NCBI RefSeq assembly: GCF_016613535.2
Contig: NZ_CP071518.1
Coordinates: 3,472,001-3,536,000, forward strand
Length of the DNA: 64,000 bases
Direction: 5' to 3'
From: Lysobacter solisilvae
GTDB lineage: Bacteria > Pseudomonadota > Gammaproteobacteria > Xanthomonadales > Xanthomonadaceae
Part shown: positions 33,819 through 42,217 of the stretch, in pieces
How positions within the stretch are numbered: the stretch's first letter is position 1
How the letters are laid out: the number at the start of each line of letters is the position of its first letter
The notes under the pieces: generated by a model
The model's database searches: none
The model's input: the letters and a program-made list of their open reading frames with translations, nothing else
What the model was told of the DNA's origin: nothing
Made by a program: the position numbers and the translations under genes

Positions 33819-34775
33819 ATGTGCTATTCGGCCCGGATCGAAGCGGACTACCACGAGTACACGCGGCTGTATGGCGCGGACATCTCGATCGGTGACTTCG
33901 TCAAGCTGTACTGGAACCGCAAGGAAGGCGCGAAGCTGCGCATCCCCAAGGCGGTCGACGCCGCCTTCGCGCGCGACGGCTCGCAGGAGGCGCGGCAGGT
34001 GCGCGAATGGATCGCGCAATACGACGCGCAGCAGGCGACGAAACTGGAGCAGGACCTGTTCAAGCAGCGCAAGCGCCTGGCCGACGCGCAGCGCACGCTG
34101 CAGGTGAAGACCACCAAGGCCGCGCAGGAAAGCCAGCGCATCGCCACCGACAAGATCGCCTGGACGCTGGGCAAGCTGGCCGACCTGCGCCGCACCGCGT
34201 TGACGGGCGAGGACGCACGCATCTTCCCGGGCTGGTACGCGCCGGTGCTGGTGGTCGAGAACGGGCGGCGCGTGGTCAAGCCGATGCGCTACCAGTGCCG
34301 GCCCGCCGGCAAGCCGGCCTTCTACGACAGCAAGTATCCCGGCTGCTACAACGCGCGCCGCGACAACCTGCGCGGCTTCTGGAAGGAACAGTTCGGCCAT
34401 ACGCACGGCCTGGTGGTGATGGACGCGTTCTACGAGAACGTGAGCCGGCACGCGGTGGAGCGCCGGGAACTGCGCGCGGGCGAGACGGAGGAGAACGTGA
34501 TCCTCGAGTTCAGCCCCACTCCGCCGCAACCGATGCTGGTCGCCTGCGTGTGGTCGCACTGGCGCCAGGGCGATGAGGAACTGCTGTCATTCGCCGCCAT
34601 CACCGACGACCCGCCGCCGGAGATCGCCGCCGCCGGACACGACCGCTGCGTGATCCCCATCAAGCCGGCGAACATCGACGCGTGGCTGAATCCCGACCCG
34701 GCGAACCTCGATGCGGCGCTGGCGATCCTGGACGACCGCGAGAGGCCGTATTACGAGCATCGGCTGGCGGCGTAA
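33819..34775 (+). CDS. SRAP-domain abasic-site processing protein (YedK/HMCES family), enlarged
   Basis: This 318-residue SRAP protein starts MCYSARIEADY, so Cys2 becomes the N-terminal catalytic residue that forms a thiazolidine cross-link with abasic sites in single-stranded DNA. Other family elements are FPGWYAPVLVVENG, YNARRDNLRGFWKEQF, LVVMDAFYENV and the active-site His in GHDRCVIPIKPANIDAWLNP. Standard YedK has about 220 residues. The extra length is largely a charged helical insert at residues about 45-110, probably a coiled coil (QDLFKQRKRLADAQRTL). It sits 150 bases after the MrfB-like gene on the same strand. The start is fixed by the required Met-Cys. Confidence 0.92.
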   Translation: MCYSARIEADYHEYTRLYGADISIGDFVKLYWNRKEGAKLRIPKAVDAAFARDGSQEARQVREWIAQYDAQQATKLEQDLFKQRKRLADAQRTLQVKTTKAAQESQRIATDKIAWTLGKLADLRRTALTGEDARIFPGWYAPVLVVENGRRVVKPMRYQCRPAGKPAFYDSKYPGCYNARRDNLRGFWKEQFGHTHGLVVMDAFYENVSRHAVERRELRAGETEENVILEFSPTPPQPMLVACVWSHWRQGDEELLSFAAITDDPPPEIAAAGHDRCVIPIKPANIDAWLNPDPANLDAALAILDDRERPYYEHRLAA

Positions 34776-35011
34776 AGACCGCGGGACGCAGACTGATCCC
34801 GCGCGACGTCCGCCAGACCCTCCCTGCCTTGCTGCCGTGCGAGCACCGACGATCATTCCAGGGCGCGGGGGTGAGTGCCGGACAAGGTGCATCGTCCAGG
34901 ATCACAAGGACCATCCACGGCAAGAATCTGCTTTTCCCGCTGAGGGAAATTGCTAGAGTAATCGCCGACCGCGGCATGTGGTCGACCAACCTACACAAGG
35001 AAAAATGGATT

Positions 35012-35803
35012 ATGTGGATTCGTGTTGTACTGGGATGCATCCTGCTCGCCGCCAGCTTCGGGGCATCCGCCAAGACCATCAATTGCTCGGCCTGCACTTC
35101 CGTCCAGCGCATGACCAAGGCCAAGCAGGCCGGGCCTCGCACGCATTACATGTTCGACCTGGCCAAGCCGTCCAACACTTTCAAGGTGACGGTTACAAAC
35201 GTCTGTGAAGTCCAGTGGGACGGCAGGCGCGTTTGCCACCTGGAAACCTGGTTCGCGGCTCCCGAGCCGGCTGTACGCGATTATTTCAACCGAATCGCAC
35301 AGGGTTCCGAGCGCTACGTGTCGATCAACGGGAATCTGTTTCCGCAGGACGGATACGAGATGCTCGAGTTTCCTCAGCTGCAATCGAACATCAACCTGTA
35401 TCTGAGAGATTCGGGCACCATCTATTTCGCGGACATGTGGAATTTCGTGACTTCCGTCGCGCCGTTCGACCTGGAGATCCAGAAGACGGTCCTCTGGACG
35501 ATGCCAGACGGCAGTACTTCGCTGTATGTCTATGACAAGGCAACAATGACCTGGAAGCTGGTTCCGGAAACCACCAAGGATTCGGAGGGGAATCGCATTC
35601 CGGACACTCTGCAGTCTGTTGCAGGCGGCGCGGGATCAACGATGATCTACACCTTCCAGGACCCCAACAACTGGCGCAATTTCACGGTTCGCATCGTCGA
35701 CCTTGGAGCAAGCGTTCAGGGCACCGTTACCGTCGGCCGCATAATCACGGTTTCTTGCAGCCAGACCACTCAGGGAATCATCTGCACGATCAAGCAGTCC
35801 TGA
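35012..35803 (+). CDS. Secreted protein of unknown function
   Basis: This 263-residue protein has a clear signal peptide (MWIRVVLGCILLAASFGASA) and a mature part that begins with a close Cys pair, KTINCSACTSVQ, and has two further Cys near the C-terminus (VSCSQTTQGIICTIKQS). The rest is rich in aromatic and beta-forming segments (YFADMWNFVTSVAPFDLEIQ). GC content is lower than in the flanking DNA. I recognise no family. The start is chosen for the signal peptide and the upstream AAGGA. A strong hairpin follows the stop, so it is a single-gene unit. Confidence 0.75.
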   Translation: MWIRVVLGCILLAASFGASAKTINCSACTSVQRMTKAKQAGPRTHYMFDLAKPSNTFKVTVTNVCEVQWDGRRVCHLETWFAAPEPAVRDYFNRIAQGSERYVSINGNLFPQDGYEMLEFPQLQSNINLYLRDSGTIYFADMWNFVTSVAPFDLEIQKTVLWTMPDGSTSLYVYDKATMTWKLVPETTKDSEGNRIPDTLQSVAGGAGSTMIYTFQDPNNWRNFTVRIVDLGASVQGTVTVGRIITVSCSQTTQGIICTIKQS

Positions 35804-35823
35804 CGGTCGCCTGGACCTGACCT

Positions 35824-35864
35824 TCGGACGCTGGGTTGACGGAGCCAACCCAGCGTCCGATTTC
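35824..35864 (+). terminator. Hairpin terminator after the secreted protein gene
   Basis: A stem of about 15 bp, TCGGACGCTGGGTTG paired with CAACCCAGCGTCCGA, is followed by TTTCG. It begins 21 bases after the stop codon at 35803. The T-run is short, so efficiency is uncertain. The rest of 35865-36027 has no gene. Confidence 0.7.
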
Positions 35865-36027
35865 GACAAGCGCCAGGCATCGCAACATGGTTCCCTTCTG
35901 CTGGCTGTCCAAGTCAGCACGGCAGAACCTTCGTCGAGGCGCGGCGATTGCCCTGCCCCCTCCCCAGCCCTTCCCTGCGAGCGGGGTAGCCGATGCGGGA
36001 GAAGGAGCTACTCCTCCGGTCTGATCG

Positions 36028-36693
36028 TCAAGCCGGCTCCGCCACCGGCGCCGCCGCCACGATCGCGCTGCCCTGCTTCCAGAACGCCTGCAGCTGCTCC
36101 GCCGTGCCGTTGAACTGGTCGCGGTCGCAGCGCCCCACGCCGGGCACTTCATACGGGCCGCTGCCGGCGGCGCCGTCGGTGTACTGCCACAGGGTCCAGC
36201 TGCTCCAGGCCTTGGCCACCAGCGGTGCGGTCGCGTACTGCGCCACCCACAGCCAGCACTTGGACAGCTCGGTCTGCGCGGGGCTGGTGATGCCCGCGGC
36301 GGTGAGCGCCTGCTTGATCGTGGCGCCGGAATACAGGCCCGGATAGCGTCCGGTGGCCTGGTGGATGTGGTGCACGAACTGTTCGGCTTCATCCAGCGTC
36401 ATGCTGCCGCCCTGCGGGTTGGACTCGAAGTCCAGCACCAGCAGCGCGTCCTTGCCGGCGACCGACAGCAGGTGTTCGGCCTGCGCATCCGCGTCGCCCG
36501 CGGTGCCGAAATGGTAGGCGCCGAACAGCAGGCCGGCATCGAGGATGCGCGTGCGGTTCTGGGCGAAGGTCGGATCCACGTAACCGGGGCCCTGGGTGGC
36601 CTTGTGGAACACGCCGAGGATGCCGGCCTGTCGCACGGTGTCGAAGCTGGACACCTGGTTGTGGTGCGAGATGTCGATGACGGCGTTGAGCAT
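36028..36693 (-). CDS. GH25-family lysozyme
   Basis: This 221-residue protein is a glycoside hydrolase family 25 lysozyme (muramidase). Family motifs are in order: AVIDISHHNQVSSFD near the start (catalytic Asp), FHKATQGPGYVDPTF, FGAYHFGTAGDADAQAEHLL, LLVLDFESNPQGG with the acidic pair, RYPGLYSGATIK and LWQYTDG near the C-terminus. The start at MLNAVID is set by an excellent ribosome-binding site (AAGGAGG). There is no signal peptide, as in many phage or prophage GH25 lysins. No other phage genes are adjacent. Confidence 0.92.
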   Translation of the reverse strand: MLNAVIDISHHNQVSSFDTVRQAGILGVFHKATQGPGYVDPTFAQNRTRILDAGLLFGAYHFGTAGDADAQAEHLLSVAGKDALLVLDFESNPQGGSMTLDEAEQFVHHIHQATGRYPGLYSGATIKQALTAAGITSPAQTELSKCWLWVAQYATAPLVAKAWSSWTLWQYTDGAAGSGPYEVPGVGRCDRDQFNGTAEQLQAFWKQGSAIVAAAPVAEPA

Positions 36694-36820
36694 GTGCGCC
36701 TCCTTGCGATGGTGGATGTGGGGCCCTGTGTCCTGCGCCATCCCTGGGCCGTGCGTCTTTGTAGCACCGGGACGTGGCGGGCGGAATGGTGGCGTCGACG
36801 CGGGCTGGGTCGTGGATGCG

Positions 36821-38015
36821 ATGGAGGTTCGAACGCAGCGCCCTCCCCTGCCTCAACGCGCCACGCGGCACGCCGTGAACCCGGCGCGACAGGCGGCTTT
36901 CATCCGCGCACCGCGCCGGGTGCGCTATATCGGAGCCTCCCCGGCCCTGGACGAACGTCGACGCGTGCACCCTGCCCCGCTCCCCGCGGACACCCGTGGC
37001 CAGCACGCCGCAACGCGGCTGCCCGGGCTGACGATCGACAACTGCAACCTGACGGTGCGCGATCCCGACAGCGGCGGCTTCCTGGGCGACCGGGCGAGCC
37101 AGACCGCCTTCCGCGAGCTGCTGGCGCAGGCCCGCCAGCAATGCACCGGGCCCGACCCGTTCGGCGATACGCCCAGCGAGGAGATCCCGAAGAAGACCCT
37201 GGACCTGGTGCTGGTCGGCGGCGACGCCGATGCGGCGCACCTTGGTCCACGTGGCGGTGGAACGCTACGCGATGCGGCTGGCGGAGGTGACACGTGGCTT
37301 CCTCGCGCAACCCGAATGGCACGGGGTCAGCGCGATCGTGCTGGGCGGCGGTTTCGTGGAGAGCCGCTTCGGCGGGCTCGCGATCCGGCGTACCGCCTGC
37401 CTGCTCGCGCAGGACGGTGCGGGCGTGACGCTGCGCATCCTCCAGCACGACGCGGACGAGGCGGGCCTGCTCGGCTGGGTGCACCTGCTGCCCCAGGGCC
37501 TGCACGACGCGCACGAGGCGTTCCTGGCGGTCGACGTGGGCGGCACCAACCTGCGTTGCGGCATCATCGAGCACGGGCTGCGCGATGCCCCCGACGGCTC
37601 GGCCGCGCGCGTGCTCGAGCACATGCAGTGGCGCCACGTGGAAGACGAACCGCGGCGCGACGAGGCCGTGCTGCGGCTGGCCGGCATGCTCAACGGCCTG
37701 GCCGCGCAGGCGCGCACCCTCGGCATCGGCCTGGCGCCCTTCATCGGCATCGCCTGCCCCGGCATGATGCAGCCCGACGGCCGCATCGCCCACGGCGCGC
37801 AGAACCTGCCCGGCGACTGGGAGTCGCCCTTCAGCCTGCCCGAGGCGCTGGATGCGCGCCTGGATGCGATCGGGGGCGAGCGTGCGTCGGTGGTGATGCA
37901 CAACGACGCGGTCGTGCAGGGCCTGAGCGAACGCGCACGCATGCAGGGCGCCCGCCGCTGGGCCGTGCTGACGATCGGCACGGGATTGGGGAATGCGAGT
38001 TATACGACGGGGTGA
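36821..38015 (+). CDS. ROK-family sugar kinase with apparently permuted lobes (one +1 frameshift)
   Basis: About 397 residues when one base is removed at TT 37242-37243, a likely assembly error. The C-terminal half carries the ROK kinase core: FLAVDVGGTNLRCGII (phosphate motif, about 235), GIACPGMMQPDG (about 309), MHNDAVVQGL (about 360) and TIGTGLGNASYT at the very end. The N-terminal half (about 90-225) carries what is normally the C-terminal lobe: GFLGDRASQTAFRELL, the AIVLGGGFVES strand and DADEAGLLGWVHLL. In usual ROK proteins the order is the reverse, so this looks circularly permuted. Substrate is unknown (glucose-like sugars are typical). The start ATG is uncertain. Confidence 0.7.
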
Positions 38016-38086
38016 GGGTGGCCGAGCCAATTCCCCGCCTTGCGGGGAGGGAGTTCATGGCCCGCCGCCGACATGCGCCCCACTTC

Positions 38087-38884
38087 TCACACCAGCCGGA
38101 ACGCATCCCCGTCCAGCATCGCGGGGAAACGCGCGCGGTGTTCGAGCAGCGGCGCGGCCTGCAGCAGCATGGTGGAGACGACTTCCTCGTCGGTGGCTTC
38201 GGTCAGCGGGTGGCCGAGGAAGTCGATGATCGCGCTGTCGCCGGAGTACTCCAGGCCGTTGCCGTCGGTGCCCACGCGGTTGACGCCGGCGACGAAGCAC
38301 AGGTTCTCGATGGCGCGCGCGCGCAGCAGGGTCTTCCAGGGATAACTGCGCGCGGCCGGCCAGTTGGCGACGAAGATCAGCAGGTCGTAGTCGAGACCGT
38401 TCTCGACCTCGACGTTGTAGCGGTTGCGAGCGAATACGGGGAAGCGCAGGTCGTAGCAGACCAGCGGGCAGATGCGCCAGCCTTTCCACTCCACGGTCAG
38501 GCGCTCCTGGCCGGCGGCGTAGCGCTCGTGTTCCTTGGCGTAGCGGAACAGGTGGCGCTTGTCGTAGTGCGTGAGCTCGCCGTCGGGCTTCACGAACAGC
38601 AGGCGGTTGTAGACGCCCTGCGCGGTGCGCAGCTGCACGCTGCCGCAGATCGCCGCGTCGATGCTGGCGGCGCGTTCGCGCAGCCAGTCGACGGTGGGGC
38701 CTTCCATCGTTTCGGCGCTGTCGATCGCCTCGTTGGAAAAGCCGCTGGTGAAGGTCTCCGGGAGGATGACCAGGTCGGTGAGGTTGTGCAGCGGCTCGAT
38801 CAGCCGCGCGTAGTAGTCGCGGTTGCCGGCGGGATCGTGCCAGCGGGTCTGGCCCTGGACGAGGGATACGCGGAGGTTCTTCAT
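38087..38884 (-). CDS. Nitrilase-superfamily amidohydrolase (omega-amidase/YafV-like)
   Basis: This 265-residue enzyme of the nitrilase superfamily has the Glu-Lys-Cys triad: Glu in LVILPETFTSGFS (about 44), Lys in YDKRHLFRYAKEHERY (about 110) and Cys in PLVCYDLRFPVF (about 144). The FTSGFS and KRHLFRYA patterns are typical of the YafV/omega-amidase branch, which hydrolyses alpha-ketoglutaramate or alpha-ketosuccinamate formed by glutamine-dependent transaminases. A methionine-type aminotransferase is encoded elsewhere in this window (60.5-61.6 kb), a biochemically plausible partner though not a neighbour. It is cytoplasmic and monocistronic. Confidence 0.9.
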   Translation of the reverse strand: MKNLRVSLVQGQTRWHDPAGNRDYYARLIEPLHNLTDLVILPETFTSGFSNEAIDSAETMEGPTVDWLRERAASIDAAICGSVQLRTAQGVYNRLLFVKPDGELTHYDKRHLFRYAKEHERYAAGQERLTVEWKGWRICPLVCYDLRFPVFARNRYNVEVENGLDYDLLIFVANWPAARSYPWKTLLRARAIENLCFVAGVNRVGTDGNGLEYSGDSAIIDFLGHPLTEATDEEVVSTMLLQAAPLLEHRARFPAMLDGDAFRLV

Positions 38885-39190
38885 GGGGCAACTCTAGCGC
38901 CGTCGCGTGAAAGCGTCATGGGGTGCTTCCATGACGTTGCGTTCTTTTACCGCGCCGCCGGCAACCAAGGGCTCTTCGGACAGATCGCCGTCGGTGAGGT
39001 CGGCCTGTCCGGAAGGTCGCAGCGCGCCGCGGCGCGTTCAAGGCTCCCGCGGGCCCGGGTTCCCCGGAGGCGCGATGCGCTATCGCTGGACCAGCTTCGC
39101 TGTTGAAAGCCCCGGGCTGCGGGGCTGGCCCCGAAACGCAGCGGGCGCCCCATGGGGCGCCCGGCGTGGTCTGGCTGTGCGGGGCGCGGA
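38885..39190. repeat. Intergenic repeats at the end of the nuo operon
   Basis: This 306-base gap has no gene. It holds a copy of the dispersed element (GGACCAGCTTCGCTGTTGAA, about 39089-39118, same extended sequence as the inverted copy at 3169-3197) and a perfect GC hairpin, GGGCGCCCC-AT-GGGGCGCCC at 39143-39162. The hairpin lies 28 bases after the nuoN stop on the minus strand and may end the nuo transcript, although no T-run follows. Confidence 0.6.
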
Positions 39191-40633
39191 TCAGGCGCCG
39201 AAGGCGTACTTGCACCAGGCCATGATCGGGCTCCAGGTGAAGCCCAGGGCCAGCAGGGCCAGCGCGTTGACGCCGAACACGACGGCCAGCGGGCGGTCGC
39301 TGTTGGCCGGCCGCGCGTCGCCCTGCGGCTCGTCGAAGTACATCGCCTTGACCACGCGCAGGTAGTAGAAGGCGCCGACGACGGCGAACACCAGGCCGAC
39401 GATGGCCAGCCACCACAGGCCGCCCTCGAAGGCCGCGCGCAGGACCGCCAGCTTGGCCCAGAAGCCCAGGAACGGCGGCACGCCGGCCAGGGAGGCCATC
39501 ACGCACAGGATCAGGCCGGCCAGCCACGGGTTGCGGGCATTGAGGCCCTTGTAGTCGTCGATGTTGTCGGCCTCGAAGTCCTTGCCCGCCAGCATCACGA
39601 TCGCGCCGAAGGCCGCGGCCGACATCACCGCGTAGCTGATCGCGTAGAACAGCGCCGCCGCCATGCCCTGCGGGCCGCCACCGGCCAGGCCCATGAACAG
39701 GAAACCGACGTGCGAGACGGTCGAGTACGCCAGCAGGCGCTTGAGGTTGGTCTGCACCAGCGCGCTCAGGTTGCCGATGACCAGCGAGGCCACGGCCAGG
39801 GCGGCCAGCATCAGGCGCCAGCGGTCGTCGAGCGGGCCGGCGCCGGTTTCCAGCAGGCGGTACGCCATGCCGAAGTACGCCAGCTTGGGCGCCGAACCGA
39901 TGAACAGCGTGATCGGCGTCGGGGCGCCGTGGTAGACGTCGGGCAGCCACATGTGGAACGGCGCCGCGCCGAACTTGAAGGCCAGGCCGGCCAGGGCGAA
40001 CACGACGCCGGTGATCAGCATCGCGCCCTGCGTGGTCGCGTGAGCCGAGGCACCGATCGTGGCCAGGTCGAGCGAACCGGTGGCGCCGTAGATCAGCGAC
40101 ATGCCGTAGAGGATCAGGCCCGAGGCCAGCGAACCCAGCACGAAGTACTTGATCGCCGCTTCCGACGCGATCGGGCTGTCGCGGTCCAGCGCCACCAGCG
40201 CGTACGAGCACAGCGCCAGCATCTCCAGGCCCAGGTAGATCATCACCAGGTTGCCGGCCGACACCAGCAGCATCATGCCGCCGACCGCGAACAGCATCAG
40301 CACCGCGATCTCGCCCTGGTACAGGTTGCGCTGGCGCAGCCAGGGCCAGCTGTAGATCAGGGCGAAGATGCTGGTGATGCAGATCGCCAGCTTCATCACG
40401 TCCGCGGCCGTGTCGCGGATGAACATGCCGGACAGGACGGTGCCCTGCCCGCCGATGCCCATGCCGATCATCACCACCACCGCGCCGAGCGTGGCGATGG
40501 CCGCCACGTGGGTGACGATGCGGTGGCGCGCGTCGAGGAACAGGTCGAGCATCAGCCAGACGAAGGCGGCGCCCACGAGCACCAGCTCGGGGAGCAGCGG
40601 CATCAGTTCGGCGGCGGTGGGCATGTTCATCAT
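39191..40633 (-). CDS. nuoN: NADH-quinone oxidoreductase subunit N
   Basis: This 480-residue antiporter-like membrane subunit of complex I has about 14 helices and is part of the proton-pumping arm. It contains the family segments MIYLGLEMLALCSYALVALD, SVEAAIKYFVLGSLASGLIL-like helix (here SEAAIKYFVLGSLASGLIL), the conserved Lys in FKFGAAPFHMWLPDVYHGAP and the broken helix TNLKRLLAYSTVSHVGF. Length is standard. It is the last gene of the operon, 59 bases after nuoM. Confidence 0.97.
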   Translation of the reverse strand: MMNMPTAAELMPLLPELVLVGAAFVWLMLDLFLDARHRIVTHVAAIATLGAVVVMIGMGIGGQGTVLSGMFIRDTAADVMKLAICITSIFALIYSWPWLRQRNLYQGEIAVLMLFAVGGMMLLVSAGNLVMIYLGLEMLALCSYALVALDRDSPIASEAAIKYFVLGSLASGLILYGMSLIYGATGSLDLATIGASAHATTQGAMLITGVVFALAGLAFKFGAAPFHMWLPDVYHGAPTPITLFIGSAPKLAYFGMAYRLLETGAGPLDDRWRLMLAALAVASLVIGNLSALVQTNLKRLLAYSTVSHVGFLFMGLAGGGPQGMAAALFYAISYAVMSAAAFGAIVMLAGKDFEADNIDDYKGLNARNPWLAGLILCVMASLAGVPPFLGFWAKLAVLRAAFEGGLWWLAIVGLVFAVVGAFYYLRVVKAMYFDEPQGDARPANSDRPLAVVFGVNALALLALGFTWSPIMAWCKYAFGA

Positions 40634-40692
40634 CAGGCGGTCTCGGGCGGCAGGAGCGCGGTGGTGCGTTCGGCCTCAGCGGCCGACGCGTC

Positions 40693-42204
40693 CTACAGCT
40701 TGGAAGTGGCGATTTGGGTGGCGAGGTTGGCGATCGACGGTTCCATCAGGTCGGTCAGCGGCTTGGGCCAGATGCCCAGCGCCAGCACGCCTGCGGCGAA
40801 CACGCCCAGCACGATCGCCTCGCGGAAATTGATGTCCTCCATCTCGGCGACGTGGGCATTGCCCACCTCGCCCCAGATCACGCGCTTGACCAGCCACAGC
40901 GTGTAGCCGGCGCCGACGATCAGGGTGATGGCGGCGGCGAAGGCGATCAGCGGGTGCTTCTGGAAGCTCGACAGGATGACCATGAACTCGCCGACGAAGC
41001 CCGACGTGCCCGGCAGGCCGGAGTTGGCCATCGCGAACAGCACGAAGAACGTGGCGAACCACGGCATGACGTTCACCACGCCGCCGTAGTCGCGGATCAT
41101 GCGGCTGTGCATGCGGTCGTAGAGCACGCCCACGCAGGTGAACATCGCGCCGGAGATGAAGCCGTGGCTGATCATCTGCACCATCGCGCCCTGCAGGCCG
41201 AGGCGGGCGGCGTCGGCGTTGCCGAAATCGCGCACCAGGGCGAAGGAGATGAAGATGCCCAGGGTCACGAAGCCCATGTGCGAGACCGACGAATAGGCGA
41301 TCAGCTTCTTCATGTCGTCCTGCACCAGGGCAACCAGGCCGACGTACACGACGGCGATCAGGCTCAGCGCGATCACCAGGCCGGCGTACTCGGCGCCGGC
41401 GTCGGGGACGATCGGCAGGGTGAAGCGCAGGAAGCCGTACCCGCCGATCTTCAGCATGATGGCGGCCAGGATCACCGAGCCCGCGGTCGGCGCTTCCACG
41501 TGCGCGTCCGGCAACCAGGTGTGCACCGGGAACATCGGCACCTTCACCGCGAAGGCCGCCAGGAACCCGAAGAAGATCCACATCTGCTCGGTTGCGGTGA
41601 GCTGCAGCGCGTACATGTCCGTGAGCTGCCAGCTGCCGCCCTTGAGGTACATGTAGATCAGCGCGGCCAGCATGAAGACCGAGCCGAGGAAGGTGTACAG
41701 GAAGAACTTCACCGCCGCGTACACGCGCCGCGGGCCGCCCCAGACGCCGATGATCAGGAACATCGGGATCAGCATGGCCTCGAAGAACACGTAGAACAGC
41801 ATGGCGTCGAGCGCGCAGAACACGCCCACCATCAGGCCTTCCAGGATCAGGAACGCGGCGTAGTACTGGCTGACGCGCTTGTCGACCGAGCCCCAGGCCG
41901 AGATCAGCACCAGCAGCGAGGTCAGCGTGGTCAGGCCGATCAGTGCGATCGAGATGCCGTCCACGCCCAGGGCGTAGCGGATGTCGTAGGCGGCGATCCA
42001 GCTGTGTTCCTCGGCGAACTGCATGCCGGGGAAGGTCATGTCGACGCCGGTGAACAGGGGGATGCTGAGCAGCAGCGTGGCGGCGGCCACGGCGATACCG
42101 AACCAGCGCGCCGCGTTGGGGCGTTCGTTGCCGAAGGCGAGGGTCAGCAGGCCGCCGACGATCGGCAGCCAGATGAGCAGGCTAAGCAAGGGCCAGGAAG
42201 TCAC
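40693..42204 (-). CDS. nuoM: NADH-quinone oxidoreductase subunit M
   Basis: This 503-residue proton-translocating membrane subunit belongs to the same antiporter fold as NuoN and NuoL. Key elements are LYVFFEAMLIPMFLIIGVWG-type helix 5 with the essential Glu (FYVFFEAMLIPMFLI), AFAVKVPMFPVHTWLPDAH with the conserved Lys, DDMKKLIAYSSVSHMGF and GLPGTSGFVGEFM. The length is normal and the frame intact. It follows nuoL with 13 bases between stop and start. Confidence 0.97.
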   Translation of the reverse strand: MTSWPLLSLLIWLPIVGGLLTLAFGNERPNAARWFGIAVAAATLLLSIPLFTGVDMTFPGMQFAEEHSWIAAYDIRYALGVDGISIALIGLTTLTSLLVLISAWGSVDKRVSQYYAAFLILEGLMVGVFCALDAMLFYVFFEAMLIPMFLIIGVWGGPRRVYAAVKFFLYTFLGSVFMLAALIYMYLKGGSWQLTDMYALQLTATEQMWIFFGFLAAFAVKVPMFPVHTWLPDAHVEAPTAGSVILAAIMLKIGGYGFLRFTLPIVPDAGAEYAGLVIALSLIAVVYVGLVALVQDDMKKLIAYSSVSHMGFVTLGIFISFALVRDFGNADAARLGLQGAMVQMISHGFISGAMFTCVGVLYDRMHSRMIRDYGGVVNVMPWFATFFVLFAMANSGLPGTSGFVGEFMVILSSFQKHPLIAFAAAITLIVGAGYTLWLVKRVIWGEVGNAHVAEMEDINFREAIVLGVFAAGVLALGIWPKPLTDLMEPSIANLATQIATSKL

Positions 42205-42217
42205 GTTGCGAGGTCCT

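Noticed and set aside
36596..39106. An 836-residue ORF covering the lysozyme, kinase and amidase regions
   Set aside because: Only its part at 36821-37242 matches a protein family. The rest is antisense or out-of-frame shadow of real genes.
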